47,140 nucleotides of DNA from assembly GCA_016873715.1 (NCBI GenBank), contig VGWF01000017.1:1-47140 (forward strand), read 5' to 3'. The translations under genes were made by a program, and so were the position numbers. A model generated the notes under the pieces. That model did not search any database and was not told the DNA's origin. It saw only the letters and a program-made list of their open reading frames with translations. The number at the start of each line of letters is the position of its first letter. Within the stretch, counting starts at the first letter, position 1. Of the stretch, positions 35,313 to 44,830 are shown in pieces. This stretch comes from Lentisphaerota bacterium (lineage in GTDB: Bacteria > Verrucomicrobiota > Kiritimatiellia > PWTM01).

Positions 35313-36404
35313 TCACGACATCCGCATGGGCATGATCACGTACAGGAACGGCTCATCCGTCTTGATGACGCCCGGACTTGTCTCGTCGTTGAACTCGAGA
35401 TAGACCTGATCGGCCACGAGGTTCTTCAGGGGATCCGTGATGAAAGCCGGATTGAAGGAGACGGCGATTTCCTTGCCGGCGTACTTCACCGGGACGCTTT
35501 CCTTGGCCTCGCCGACATCCGGCGTCTGCGCCGTGATGTCGATCTTGTTGCGTCCGATCGTCAGCTTCACCGCATTGTTGGTCTCGTTGGTCAGCAGCGC
35601 CACGCGGCGGACGGCGTTCATGAACGATTCCCGCTCCAGCGCGATTCGTTCCTCGCATTGACCCGGAATCACCTGGCGGTAGTTCGGGAACGTCCCCTCC
35701 ACGAGGCGGCTGTACAGCACCGTGTCACCGGCGTCCACCGCAAGCAGGTTGGCCATCGCGTTCAGGGTCACGGGGCCCTGTCCGTCCAGCATCAGGATGA
35801 TCTCGCTGACCGCCTTGGTCGGCACGATCAGCTCGGCAGGCTCCTTGGCCATCTCGACTTCCTGCTCCACCATCGCCAGCCGCCGTCCATCCGTGGCCAC
35901 CACCGTCAGCCGCCCGTCCCGAAACGCAAGGAGAACGCCGTTCAGAACCTGCCGCGACTCGTCGGAGGACGCCGCGTACGCCGTCCTCTGCAGCATGCTT
36001 CGAAGAACCTCCCTCTCCATCGTGAACGTCCGGGCGCCGGAAATCTTCGGCAGCGCCGGGAAATCCTCGGCTGCGATGCCGTTCAGGTGGAAGACGGCCG
36101 CCCCCGAACGCAGGGCGCTCACCTCCCTCTCGCTGGCCTCCAGCTCGATCTCCGCCCCCGCGGTCTCCCGCGCAATCGCGAAGAGCCGCTTCGCGGGCAG
36201 CGTCGTGGCCCCGGCTTTCGCGACCTCCGCCGACATGGACGCCATGACCGTCATCGAGAGATCGCTGGCCGTGAGCTGGAGACGATCCCCGTCCGCACGG
36301 ACCAGGATATTGCCCAGAACCGGCAGCGTGGTACGCGCGGCCACGGCTGGCTGGACCCGTTGAAGCCCCGCAAGGAGGTCGTCCTTTTTCACCTTCAGTT
36401 TCAT
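35313..36404 (-). CDS. dnaN: DNA polymerase III beta sliding clamp
   Basis: 363 aa, normal length. Three repeated clamp domains are recognisable, with LVVATDGRRLAMVEQEVE-like central sequence written here as TVVATDGRRLA, EGTFPNYRQVIP in domain 2-3, and the C-terminal PMRMS corresponding to the usual PMRL end. The clamp encircles DNA and tethers the polymerase. GGAG lies 9 nt before ATG 36404. It follows dnaA after a 280-bp gap, the conserved origin order. Confidence 0.96.
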   Translation of the reverse strand: MKLKVKKDDLLAGLQRVQPAVAARTTLPVLGNILVRADGDRLQLTASDLSMTVMASMSAEVAKAGATTLPAKRLFAIARETAGAEIELEASEREVSALRSGAAVFHLNGIAAEDFPALPKISGARTFTMEREVLRSMLQRTAYAASSDESRQVLNGVLLAFRDGRLTVVATDGRRLAMVEQEVEMAKEPAELIVPTKAVSEIILMLDGQGPVTLNAMANLLAVDAGDTVLYSRLVEGTFPNYRQVIPGQCEERIALERESFMNAVRRVALLTNETNNAVKLTIGRNKIDITAQTPDVGEAKESVPVKYAGKEIAVSFNPAFITDPLKNLVADQVYLEFNDETSPGVIKTDEPFLYVIMPMRMS

Positions 36405-36684
36405 CGCGTGCGTCTCCGGATGAGGCGGTTCTTCGATCTCCGATCGTATCTAGATCTTAATCGTCGTCACAGTATCGCTGTTCATAACGACGGAAACAAG
36501 AGAAACGTTGCTCTCCGGGCGGCGAAGACGCACCGGACGCTTGTGAACGATCCTGTGCATCACGAACGGCGGCGGACGGAATCGCGGGCCGGGGATCGCA
36601 CGAGCATGACGGCGGCGGTCACTGTGAACAGGGTATGAACATTCAGTGCACGGAAGACTGTGGATTCGGACCGCCGCGGAGAGT
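36405..36684. other. dnaA-dnaN intergenic region
   Basis: 280 bp, relatively AT-rich at 36430-36510. Only weak DnaA-box resemblances are present (two or more mismatches), for example the inverse of 36659-36667 and around 36620. It presumably holds the dnaN promoter. An origin here is possible but less well supported than at 38044-38433. Confidence 0.35.
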
Positions 36685-38043
36685 CTAGTCCGCCCCAAGG
36701 CGGCGGCGAAGCGTGGAGACCATTTCCTTGAACGCGGGATCGTGGCGCATGCGATCGGTGACGAGCCGGCAGGCATGCAGAACCGTCGCGTGGTTCTTCC
36801 CGAACGCATCGCCGATGGCGGGAAGAGAGCGGCCGGTCAGCGTGCGCGAGAGATACATGGCCACCTGGCGGGGGACGACCACGGTCTGCATCCGGCGCTT
36901 GCTTGTCATGTCCGACAGGCGGACGTCGAAGAACTCGGCGACCGTCTTCTGAATGACGTCGATATTCGGTCCGTCACTTGCGGTGCGGTCCAGGCACCCG
37001 CGCAGAACCTGCATGGCGGTTTCCCGCGTCATGGCGGTTCCTTGCAGGGCGGCGTAGGCGGCGACGCTCTTCAGGGCGCCTTCCATCTTCCGGATGTTGT
37101 TCCGGATGTTCTCGGCGATGAAGAGGATGGCGTCGTCCGACAGGCGGAGCTTGATCGCCTCGGCCTTCTTCCGAAGGATCGCCACGCGCGTCTCCACATC
37201 CGGCGGCTCGATCTGGGTCGTCACGCCCCACTCGAACCGTGAGACGAGCCGCTTGTCCAAGCCCTGGATCTCGCTCGGGGGACGGTCCGACGTCAGAACG
37301 ATCTGGCGGCCCCGCGTATGCAGCTCATTGAACATGTGGAAGAACTCTTCCTGGAGGCCGGCCTTGCCCGCGAGGAAGTGAATATCGTCGATCAGGAGAA
37401 GATCCACGCCGCGGTACTTCTTCCGGAACGCGACCATCCGGTTGTGCTGGAGACACTCGATGTACTCGTTGAGGAAGGCCTCGGCGGACGTGTAGCACAC
37501 GACGGCCGATCGTGCCGTCTTCAACACATGATGCCCGATGGCCTGCATCAGGTGGGTCTTGCCCAGGCCGGACCCGCCGAAGATCAGCAGCGGGTTGTAC
37601 GCACGGCCCGGAGTCTGGGCGACCGCCAGGCAGGCGGCGTGCGCAAAGGTATTCGAAGGACCCAGCACGAACGATTCGAAGGTGAACCCGTTGTCGAGGG
37701 GAATGGAAACGGACTCCCTCGGCGCCGATGGCGCGCGCGGCCGCGGCGGAGAAGAAGCAGCGGGAACAGGCTCGGGCGCGCGTGCCGGCAGACGGTCCTC
37801 CACCGCGAGCGTCACGCGCAATTCGCGTCCGGCAACCAGCGTGGTTGCAGCCGTGATCAGCGGAAGATAGTTCTCCTCGAGCCAGAAGACGTAGAAATCG
37901 TTGGCAACCGAGAGTTCAAGATGGTCGCCCTCGAGACGGCACGGCCGAATCACGCGGATCCAACGAGAGAAAACCTCTTCGGAAAGGCGCGCGGCCAGCT
38001 CCACGCAAACCCTCCCCCAAAGTTCCTCGCCTGCTGTTTGCAT
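36685..38043 (-). CDS. dnaA: Chromosomal replication initiator DnaA
   Basis: 452 aa. Domain I (1-85), a Pro/Arg-rich linker (about 90-115), the AAA+ domain with Walker A FGGSGLGKTH and Walker B LLLIDDIHFLAGK, and the C-terminal DNA-binding domain with SLPAIGDAFGKNHATVLHAC. DnaA-ATP melts oriC and represses its own gene. The ribosome site is modest (GGAAGGG about 10 nt upstream). It is the first gene after the candidate origin and is followed by dnaN. Confidence 0.97.
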   Translation of the reverse strand: MQTAGEELWGRVCVELAARLSEEVFSRWIRVIRPCRLEGDHLELSVANDFYVFWLEENYLPLITAATTLVAGRELRVTLAVEDRLPARAPEPVPAASSPPRPRAPSAPRESVSIPLDNGFTFESFVLGPSNTFAHAACLAVAQTPGRAYNPLLIFGGSGLGKTHLMQAIGHHVLKTARSAVVCYTSAEAFLNEYIECLQHNRMVAFRKKYRGVDLLLIDDIHFLAGKAGLQEEFFHMFNELHTRGRQIVLTSDRPPSEIQGLDKRLVSRFEWGVTTQIEPPDVETRVAILRKKAEAIKLRLSDDAILFIAENIRNNIRKMEGALKSVAAYAALQGTAMTRETAMQVLRGCLDRTASDGPNIDVIQKTVAEFFDVRLSDMTSKRRMQTVVVPRQVAMYLSRTLTGRSLPAIGDAFGKNHATVLHACRLVTDRMRHDPAFKEMVSTLRRRLGAD

Positions 38044-38433
38044 CGACCGAACACCCTTCCGCCATCAAGCGTCCTCCACCGCGAGGGTCGCTTGTACACA
38101 ACCAAACCACCAAAAAGCCAAGAAATCGAAGCCGAAACCCGACTTATCCACAGGTTGCAAACAGCCCGGGTCCTTGCCCCCCGCGGACGAGCCCGCACCG
38201 TACCGGGGTCGCCTTTCGGAGACAATGGCCCAGTGGGAGCAAAGAAGTGCTAGAGAGAGGCACCGCTAGATGTTGGATGCCGCGGGTTGCGGGACACCCT
38301 TTGTTGACGGCGGATGATCGTCGTTGAGGTTGACAATCGAAAAGGGACCGCGGGGACCAAGGTCGGACCCGCGGGAAGAAAACGACGGCGGAAGGCCGAA
38401 AAAGCGTGAAAATCGCCAGTAATTAACAAAGGA
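38044..38433. other. oriC: Candidate replication origin (oriC)
   Basis: 390 bp between dnaA and murA without a gene. A perfect DnaA box TTATCCACA is at 38144-38152 and a one-mismatch box TTGTACACA at 38092-38100, separated by an A-rich stretch (38098-38140). Further AT-rich, repeat-like sequence with GTTGA motifs lies at 38300-38345 and 38395-38430. Position beside dnaA, and mnmE/mnmG and parS-like sites within 7 kb, agree with an origin. It also contains the dnaA promoter, not clearly resolved. Only two boxes are convincing. Confidence 0.6.
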
Positions 38434-39717
38434 TCACGCCCTTCGAATATCGGCACCCAGGGCGGCCAGTCGCTCGGCGAGGCACTCGTAGCCGCGATCG
38501 ATCATGGCGGCATTCTCGATGACGCTGGTGCCCCGGGCACACAGGGCGGCCACCACCATGCTCATTCCCGCGCGGATGTCGGGGCTTGTCGTGGTGGTTG
38601 CGTGAAGCCGGGCCGGGCCCGAGACGAGAACGCGGTGGGGGTCGCATGCGACGATGTGCGCGCCCATTTCAATCAGGCGGTCGACGAAGTACATGCGGCT
38701 CTCGAACATCTTCTCGAAGAACAGCGTGGTCCCGCGGGCCTGCGTTGCGACCACGATGGCGATGCTCATCAGATCCGAGGGAAACGCCGGCCACGGGCCG
38801 TCTTCGATCTTCGGCACCGGGCCATGGGAGGCCTTGGCCACGCGCAGCGTCGCGCGGGCGCGCTGTTCGAGAACGTTGGCACCGCACTTCCACGAGAGAC
38901 CGAAGACGCCGAACGCGCGACTGCAGACGAGACACGTCCGGGAGTCGGGACAGCCCTCCACCTCCAGGGCGCCGCCCGTGACGGCGGCCGCGGCGAGGAA
39001 ACTTCCCATCTCCACGAAGTCGGGACCGACGGTCATCTCGGCGCCATGAAGGGAGGCGGCTCCGAGGATTCGAAGGCTGTTGGTGCCGATCCCCTCGATG
39101 GTCGCGCCCATCATGACGAGAAGGCGGCACAGATCCTGAACATGCGGCTCACAGGCTGCGTTGTAGACCTGGGTCGTGCCGGGCGCGAGCGCGGCGGCCA
39201 TGAGGATGTTCTCGGTCGCCGTCACGCTGGCTTCGTCGAGAAGAAGATCCGCCGGGCGGAGGCCGGTCCGGCGAAAGACAAAGCGGGAACCGATTTCAAC
39301 GTCGATGCCCAGCGACCGGAGAGCGGCGACGTGAACGTCCACGCGCCGCCGGCCGATGACATCGCCTCCGGGGGGCGACAAGACCGCGCGGCCGAATCTC
39401 GCGGCCATGGGCCCCGCCAGCAGGATGGACGATCGCACGCGCCGGCAGAGCGCGTCCGGAAAGAAGCGCCGGCGCACGCGGGCAGCGCAGAGGCGGGCCG
39501 TATGGTCCTGAAAGGAGACGTCGACGCCGACCGATGACAGAAGCTCAAGCATGACCCGGACGTCGAGGATGTCCGGAACGTTGTGAAGGACCATGGGCTC
39601 GTCGGTGAGCAGGGAGGCGGCGAGCATTGGCAGCGCCGCGTTCTTGTTGCCCATGGGGCGATAACGGCCGCCGATCGGGCGGCCGCCGCGGATGATGAAT
39701 CGGGGGACGGCGTTCAC
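38434..39717 (-). CDS. murA: UDP-GlcNAc 1-carboxyvinyltransferase, Asp-type MurA
   Basis: 427 aa. GNKNAALP holds the conserved Lys25, FPSDLMS the catalytic Asp, and the flexible active-site loop reads SPPGGDVIGRR: Asp119 (codon GAT, 39361-39363) replaces the Cys that most MurA proteins have. MurA transfers enolpyruvate from PEP to UDP-GlcNAc, the first step of peptidoglycan synthesis. The Cys-to-Asp form occurs in chlamydiae, mycobacteria and Borrelia and is active but insensitive to fosfomycin, which alkylates that Cys. The start is GTG 39717 with no ribosome site; a TATCAT -10 element lies 6 nt upstream, so the mRNA may be leaderless. Confidence 0.93.
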   Translation of the reverse strand: MNAVPRFIIRGGRPIGGRYRPMGNKNAALPMLAASLLTDEPMVLHNVPDILDVRVMLELLSSVGVDVSFQDHTARLCAARVRRRFFPDALCRRVRSSILLAGPMAARFGRAVLSPPGGDVIGRRRVDVHVAALRSLGIDVEIGSRFVFRRTGLRPADLLLDEASVTATENILMAAALAPGTTQVYNAACEPHVQDLCRLLVMMGATIEGIGTNSLRILGAASLHGAEMTVGPDFVEMGSFLAAAAVTGGALEVEGCPDSRTCLVCSRAFGVFGLSWKCGANVLEQRARATLRVAKASHGPVPKIEDGPWPAFPSDLMSIAIVVATQARGTTLFFEKMFESRMYFVDRLIEMGAHIVACDPHRVLVSGPARLHATTTTSPDIRAGMSMVVAALCARGTSVIENAAMIDRGYECLAERLAALGADIRRA

Positions 39718-39772
39718 GTGCGGATGATAGCAGGCCGTGCGACGGAGAAAAGCCCCCAGGGAAACCGCGCAG

Positions 39773-39800
39773 TTTGCGTCCGGAAGATGCCCAGGATACT
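39773..39800 (+). promoter_or_regulatory. Possible lgt promoter (leaderless transcript)
   Basis: TTTGCG (39773-39778), 16 nt, GATACT (39795-39800). The lgt ATG starts only 9 nt after the -10 element, so a transcript would begin at or within a few bases of the ATG. On the other strand TATCAT (39729-39724) stands 6 nt before the murA GTG. Confidence 0.45.
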
Positions 39801-39809
39801 CTGGCCCGC

Positions 39810-40535
39810 ATGGACCCCGTGTGTTTTCACATCGGCGCGCGACCCGTCTACTGGTTCGGCGTGCTGGCCGCGATGGGGTTCGGCGCGGCGCTCTGGCATT
39901 GGACGCGGCTGGCCAGAATCGAGCGCAAGCCGGCGGAGTATGCGTCGGACGTCGTACTGTGGATCATGGTCGGCGGGATTCTCGGTGCGCGCCTGACCTA
40001 CGTGGTGGCGAACTGGGAGGTCTACGCAGCGGATCTGGTGGGGATTCTGCGGATCGACCGCGGCGGTCTCATCTTCTACGGCGGCTTCATCGGCGGCACC
40101 CTGGCCGTCCTCCTGCTGGGAATGAGGCGGCGCGAGAACCTTCTCTCCCTGGGAGATCTCGTTGTGTCCGGAGTTCCGCTCGGGCACGCCTTCGGCCGGG
40201 TGGGATGTTATCTCAACGGGTGCTGTCACGGCGACTGGACCCGGCACTGGATCGGCCAGTTGGGGGGCGGACGGCAGCCAGTACAGCTGTATGAGGCCGT
40301 TGGAGATGTAGTCATATACTATTTTCTGGCAAAGCAATACGCAAGAGGAGGACGAGCCGGGAGCATTGTGGCTCTCTATCTTGTGACCTACCCGGCGCTC
40401 CGGTTCATGCTGGAGTTCCTTCGTGGGGATGAGCGGCACATGATGGGGCCGCTCTCGCTGGCTCAGTGGATCAGCATCGGCCTGCTGGTATCCGGCATCG
40501 TCGCGTTGCAACGGTTGCGGATGCGCCGGACGTGA
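39810..40535 (+). CDS. lgt: Prolipoprotein diacylglyceryl transferase
   Basis: 241 aa inner-membrane protein with about seven helices. GHAFGRVGCYLNGCCHG is the Lgt signature, preceded by LIFYGGFIGG and followed by RFMLEFLRGDER. It attaches diacylglycerol to the lipobox Cys of lipoproteins, such as the oxidoreductase at 1452-2828. Start ATG 39810 fits the family N-terminus (MDPVCFHIG); no ribosome site is visible. It is divergent from murA and 9 bp ahead of rluD. Confidence 0.95.
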   Translation: MDPVCFHIGARPVYWFGVLAAMGFGAALWHWTRLARIERKPAEYASDVVLWIMVGGILGARLTYVVANWEVYAADLVGILRIDRGGLIFYGGFIGGTLAVLLLGMRRRENLLSLGDLVVSGVPLGHAFGRVGCYLNGCCHGDWTRHWIGQLGGGRQPVQLYEAVGDVVIYYFLAKQYARGGRAGSIVALYLVTYPALRFMLEFLRGDERHMMGPLSLAQWISIGLLVSGIVALQRLRMRRT

Positions 40536-40544
40536 GGAGCCCCG

Positions 40545-41474
40545 ATGCCCTCGGTTGCAGTCCCTGTGGAAGATGCTGGCGGGCGCCTTGACGTGTGCCT
40601 GGCGAGAATCCTGCCCGAGCATTCGCGGTCACGGTGGCAGGGGTTGATCGCCGACGGACGCGTCAAGATCAACGGCGAGATCGTCACCAAGGCCCGGACG
40701 ACCGTATCGGGCGGTGACCGCGTGGACTACGAAATACCGCCGCCGAGAGCCAGCGCCCTCGTGCCCGAGGACCGGCCGCTGGATGTGCTCTTTGAAGATC
40801 AGGACCTCCTCGTCCTGAACAAGCCGCCCGGCTGGGTTGTTCACCCGGGGCCCGGACACGAGGGCGGAACCCTCGTGCATGCGTTGCTGCATCATTGCCC
40901 GGACCTCAGCGGGATCGGCGGGGAGCTTCGTCCGGGAATCGTGCACCGCCTGGACCGGGACACCAGCGGACTCCTGTTGGTGGCCAAATCCCAACGGGCC
41001 CATCGGGCGTTGGTCGAGCAGTTCAAGGAGCGCAAGGTCACGAAGGAATACGTGGCCATCGTGTTCGGCAGGCCGGAACCCGAAACAGGCACCGTCCGGA
41101 CGCTGATCGGCCGAAGCGCGTCCAATCGACAGAAGATGACCACCGACACAGAACACGGCCGAACCGCCATTACGCGCTACGCGGTGGTCGCAAGCAACGA
41201 ACGGATCAGCCTCGTGAGGCTTTGGATCGAAACGGGAAGAACCCATCAGATCCGCGTCCATATGACACACATCGGGCACCCGATCGTCGGCGATGCTATG
41301 TACGGCGCAAGGAAGAAGGAAAGCGCATCGATCGGAGCATCACGACAAATGCTTCATGCAGAAAGAATAGCATTTACTCATCCGATATCATTGGAGGATC
41401 TTGAGTTCTCGGCTCCCCTTCCGGATGACATGCGGGCGATTCTATCCGGGATCGTTGGAAGACAGGCGTCGTAG
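40545..41474 (+). CDS. rluD: 23S rRNA pseudouridine synthase, RluD type
   Basis: 309 aa. An N-terminal S4 domain ([20 protein letters not shown]) is followed by the catalytic motif [15 protein letters not shown] with the nucleophilic Asp, and [12 protein letters not shown] near the end. RluD-type enzymes modify uridines in the helix 69 loop of 23S rRNA. The 3-prime third (from about 41300) is clearly richer in A+T than the surroundings. GAGGAG precedes the ATG. It overlaps the convergent mnmG by 33 bp. Confidence 0.92.
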   Translation: MPSVAVPVEDAGGRLDVCLARILPEHSRSRWQGLIADGRVKINGEIVTKARTTVSGGDRVDYEIPPPRASALVPEDRPLDVLFEDQDLLVLNKPPGWVVHPGPGHEGGTLVHALLHHCPDLSGIGGELRPGIVHRLDRDTSGLLLVAKSQRAHRALVEQFKERKVTKEYVAIVFGRPEPETGTVRTLIGRSASNRQKMTTDTEHGRTAITRYAVVASNERISLVRLWIETGRTHQIRVHMTHIGHPIVGDAMYGARKKESASIGASRQMLHAERIAFTHPISLEDLEFSAPLPDDMRAILSGIVGRQAS

Positions 41475-43361
41475 CCGGTGGATGTGAACCTGAAGGAGAG
41501 CCAGATCGGCCGGGCTCACCCCGGGAATCCTCTGGGCCTGGGAGAGGTCCCTCGGGCGGATACGAGCCAGCTTCTCTTTGGATTCGTGACGAAGGCCGGA
41601 TAACGCCCAGTAGTCCAGATCTTCCGGAATCGCGGTGCGGTCGAGGTTCCTCAGCCGATCCGATCGGGCCGCCTCGATGGCGATGTATCCCTCATACTTG
41701 ATGTCGTTCTCCACTTGGGTAACTTCCTCGGAAGACAAATCCGCCCTGGCAGAAGGCAGATCGCGATACGAACAACCAGGTCTAGCGAGAAGCTGAGCCA
41801 GGCTTGTTCCCTCGACACGGATCGAACGCAGCCTCAGAACCTCGTCCGAAATACGTGCCGCCGATGTTTCCGTATCACGAAGTACGGCAGGCGGAAGGAT
41901 TCCAATTGCCATTGCCTTTCCAAGCAATCGATAGGGCGCGCTATCCTGTCGGAGCAGCAGCCGGAACTCCGCGCGCGACGTGAACATCCGGTACGGCTCG
42001 TCCGTTCCTCGGGTGACAAGGTCGTCGATCATCACGCCCAGATAGGCCTCATCGCGAGAAAACACCAGCGGCCGGAGCCCTCGCGTCGCCAGGGAAGCGT
42101 TGATCCCGGCCACGAAGCCCTGTCCCGCGGCCTCCTCGTAGCCCGTGGTCCCGTTGATCTGCCCTGCGAGGTAAAGGCCGGCCACGAACTTCGACTCCAA
42201 GGTGGCCCGGAGGTCCCTCGGATCGAAGAAATCATATTCAATGGCATAGCCAGGCCTGATCACGCGAACATGCTCAAACCCCGGAATACTCCTTAGCATC
42301 TGAAGCTGGACCGATGCAGGAAGGGAATTCGAAGTTCCGTTAGGATAGACGCGGATGTCGTCTCGGCCCTCGGGCTCGACGAAGACATGGTGCCCAGGTT
42401 TGTCGGGGAACCGGACGACCTTATCCTCGATGGACGGGCAGTACCTGACGCCCGTTCCCGTGATCAGACCCCCGTACAACGCACTCTTCTTCAGATTCCT
42501 TGAGATCACGTCGAAAGTAAGCTCGGTGGTGTGGGTGAGGAAGCAAGGGAGTTGGGCGGATCCCGGGGGCCACGGGGCGCCGAGGGAGCACAGGTGTTCC
42601 ACGTGGAACGATTCCCGGACCGGGCAACCCCCAAAGGCGTGTTCCACGTGGAACGTGGAGCGAATACGGCGCAGGCGCGACGAGAACAGCGGCGGCGGGT
42701 CATCCGGCAACTGGACCGTCATTCGCCGGTAATCGAGGCTGTCCCTGTGAACTCGTGGCGGCGTCCCGGTCTTCAGCCTTTCCCGGGAATGACCGATGCG
42801 ATCGAGAGCGCTCCCCAGAAGCTCGGACGCCGCCTCTCCGGCACGGCCGGAAGGGACGACGTGATGGCCGACGTAGATGCGCCCATTCAAGAAAGTGCCC
42901 GCACAGACAATCACCGCGCTCGCCCGGATCAGGCCGCGGGCCATAAGAAAAACGCCGCGAATCCGACCATCAGCAACGTCGATTCCAACAGCCTCGTCGT
43001 AGCATAGTTCCAGACACATCTGTCCAGATACTACTTCTTGCATCATATTTGAGTACAATCGCTTATCGCACTGACATCTTGTCGCTTGGACGGCTGGACC
43101 CTTGCGGGTGTTCAAGGTCTTCGCGTGGATGGACGTCAGGTCGGCGTTCAGGCCGATCTCGCCGCCAAGGGCGTCGAGTTCAGAGACAATGTGAGACTTG
43201 GCCATTCCGCCGACGGCGGGATTGCAGGACATCCTTTTTATGGCATTCCGAGCCGGGACGACAAGGAGCGTACGGCAGCCCGTGCGCGCGGAAGCGAGAG
43301 CGGCTTCAATGCCGGCATGTCCGGCACCGATGACGACGATGGGATCCTGGGTTGCGTTCAC
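41442..43361 (-). CDS. mnmG: tRNA uridine-5-carboxymethylaminomethyl modification enzyme MnmG (GidA)
   Basis: 639 aa. FAD-binding [15 protein letters not shown] opens the protein; [29 protein letters not shown] and [16 protein letters not shown] are MnmG motifs. With MnmE it modifies U34 of tRNAs for two-fold split codon boxes. GTG 43361 overlaps the mnmE stop as GTGA, so translation is coupled. Between DDPPPLFS and LPCFLTHT there are about 30 more residues than in E. coli, including two copies of FHVEH; each is encoded by a parS-like palindrome (42640-42655 and 42595-42610). The frame is intact on both sides. Confidence 0.95.
   Translation of the reverse strand: MNATQDPIVVIGAGHAGIEAALASARTGCRTLLVVPARNAIKRMSCNPAVGGMAKSHIVSELDALGGEIGLNADLTSIHAKTLNTRKGPAVQATRCQCDKRLYSNMMQEVVSGQMCLELCYDEAVGIDVADGRIRGVFLMARGLIRASAVIVCAGTFLNGRIYVGHHVVPSGRAGEAASELLGSALDRIGHSRERLKTGTPPRVHRDSLDYRRMTVQLPDDPPPLFSSRLRRIRSTFHVEHAFGGCPVRESFHVEHLCSLGAPWPPGSAQLPCFLTHTTELTFDVISRNLKKSALYGGLITGTGVRYCPSIEDKVVRFPDKPGHHVFVEPEGRDDIRVYPNGTSNSLPASVQLQMLRSIPGFEHVRVIRPGYAIEYDFFDPRDLRATLESKFVAGLYLAGQINGTTGYEEAAGQGFVAGINASLATRGLRPLVFSRDEAYLGVMIDDLVTRGTDEPYRMFTSRAEFRLLLRQDSAPYRLLGKAMAIGILPPAVLRDTETSAARISDEVLRLRSIRVEGTSLAQLLARPGCSYRDLPSARADLSSEEVTQVENDIKYEGYIAIEAARSDRLRNLDRTAIPEDLDYWALSGLRHESKEKLARIRPRDLSQAQRIPGVSPADLALLQVHIHRLRRLSSNDPG
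42595..42610. promoter_or_regulatory. parS: parS-like centromere site 1 inside mnmG
   Basis: TGTTCCACGTGGAACG: the 14-bp palindrome GTTCCACGTGGAAC is a recognised variant of the ParB site (consensus TGTTTCACGTGAAACA). It is translated as FHVEH in mnmG. Confidence 0.75.
42640..42655. promoter_or_regulatory. parS: parS-like centromere site 2 inside mnmG
   Basis: A second TGTTCCACGTGGAACG, identical to site 1 over 16 bp and 45 bp away. Two identical sites near the origin fit ParB loading and spreading. No parA or parB is in the window. Confidence 0.75.
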
Positions 43362-44737
43362 TTTCCGATACAGAAGGCCGAGAAGATTCGATCCAACAGG
43401 TCGTCGTCGAATCGGGCGCCGGTGACGGCGTCCAGGTTCTCCACGCCGTCCCGGATGTGAGCGCATGCAAGTTCCGGGGCGTCGTCCCGCGGGGAACCCA
43501 GGAGATCCGCGGCTTGGGAGAAAGCAGCGGAGGCCGCATCAAGAAGAACGCGGTGGCGCTCGGAGACGGCGGGCGCGCCGTCCTCCTGGGCGCCCATGCT
43601 GCGCACGATAAGATCCGCCACGGTACTAATAACAATCTCTGCAGTAGATCCTTCTGTGCAAGATGTAGAAACCGATGGCCAGGGATCCTGCGGATGGACC
43701 GGGGCCGCATCATGAAGAAGGTCGATCTTGTTCCACACGATCAGGACCCTGGCCGGGCCAAGGCCGCGGAGGGTGGCTTGATCGTCGTCCTGGAGCCCTT
43801 CGTTTGCATCAATCACATAAAGAACGAGATCGGACGACACAAGCTCGTCCATTGACCGACGAACCCCTTCCTGTTCGATCTCGCAAGGGGAGGAGGCGAT
43901 GCCGGCCGTATCGATGAGAAGCACCGGATATCCGGCAATGGAAAGCCACTCCTCGATCGTGTCGCGGGTGGTTCCCGCGCGGGGGGAGACGATGGCGCGC
44001 CCGTGGCCGACGAGGAGATTGAAGAGGGACGACTTCCCCGCGTTGGGGCGGCCGGCGATGACGATCCGGATGCCGTCACGAAGGAGGCGGCCCTGCCGGC
44101 ACGAAGCGGCAAGGGCCCGGCACCGGGCCGAGCATCCGCGAAGGGCGGTCATGAGGGCGGATCGATCGTACGGAACGGGATCTTCCTCCGGGAAATCCAG
44201 CGAGGCCTCCAGGACGGCGGCGGTTTCCATTGCGGGCCGCCGCGCCGCCTCCAAGGTCTCGCGCAACGCGCCGCGAAGCTGTCGCAGCGCCATGTCGGCG
44301 GAACGGTCCGAATGGGAGCGGATAAGGTCGAGGACGGCCTCGGCCTGGGTGAGGTCGATGCGTCCGTTCAGAAAGGCGCGTCGGGTGAACTCCCCGGGAG
44401 CCGCTGGGCGCGCGCCGCATTCCAGCAGTCTCTGAAGGCACCGGGTCGCAGGCATGTGTCCGCCATGACAATGGAACTCCACAACGTCCTCGCCGGTGAA
44501 CGACCGGGGGCCCCGCATGATCAAAAGAAGAACCTCATCGAGGGGCGCGCCGTGATCCGAGACCACGAAACCATGATGAACCGTGTGGCTGGGGCAGGAG
44601 GACGGCGCCGGCCCGTGTCCCCGGAGCGCCCGATCGGCGGCGGCCAGAGCGCCGGGACCGGACAGGCGGACCACGGCGATCCCGGCCGCCCCCGGGGCGG
44701 TGCAGATCGCCGCAATGGTGTCGAACAGCGGATCCAT
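43358..44737 (-). CDS. mnmE: tRNA modification GTPase MnmE (TrmE)
   Basis: 459 aa. The N-terminal folate-binding domain opens with [35 protein letters not shown] follows; the G domain inserted in the helical domain has GRPNAGKSS (G1), GTTRDTIEE (G2), DTAGI (G3) and NKID (G4); the C-terminus is FCIGK, carrying the essential Cys. It partners MnmG in U34 modification. ATG 44737 begins the homology; ATG 44758 is an upstream alternative, and neither has a strong ribosome site. It is the first gene of mnmE-mnmG. Confidence 0.96.
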   Translation of the reverse strand: MDPLFDTIAAICTAPGAAGIAVVRLSGPGALAAADRALRGHGPAPSSCPSHTVHHGFVVSDHGAPLDEVLLLIMRGPRSFTGEDVVEFHCHGGHMPATRCLQRLLECGARPAAPGEFTRRAFLNGRIDLTQAEAVLDLIRSHSDRSADMALRQLRGALRETLEAARRPAMETAAVLEASLDFPEEDPVPYDRSALMTALRGCSARCRALAASCRQGRLLRDGIRIVIAGRPNAGKSSLFNLLVGHGRAIVSPRAGTTRDTIEEWLSIAGYPVLLIDTAGIASSPCEIEQEGVRRSMDELVSSDLVLYVIDANEGLQDDDQATLRGLGPARVLIVWNKIDLLHDAAPVHPQDPWPSVSTSCTEGSTAEIVISTVADLIVRSMGAQEDGAPAVSERHRVLLDAASAAFSQAADLLGSPRDDAPELACAHIRDGVENLDAVTGARFDDDLLDRIFSAFCIGK

Positions 44738-44764
44738 CAAGGGCCGGATGTAGCACAAACAGGA

Positions 44765-44793
44765 TTGGAATCAAGAGAAGGCGGGCCTATACT
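44765..44793 (+). promoter_or_regulatory. Promoter of the secreted low-complexity protein gene
   Basis: TTGGAA (44765-44770), 17 nt, TATACT (44788-44793), about 37 nt before the ATG at 44831, in the divergent gap to mnmE. Confidence 0.6.
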
Positions 44794-44830
44794 GGGCGTG
44801 ACGGGCCCGAACACCCGGGCGGTCAAGGCC

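Noticed and set aside
36405-36684. Cluster of DnaA boxes between dnaA and dnaN
   Set aside because: Candidates have two or more mismatches; kept only as a weak alternative to 38044-38433.
38434-39717. MurA inactive because the catalytic Cys is missing
   Set aside because: Asp at this position is active in several bacterial groups and all other key residues are kept.
42560-42700. Frameshift or pseudogene in mnmG
   Set aside because: The frame is open throughout and conserved motifs resume directly after the inserted loop.
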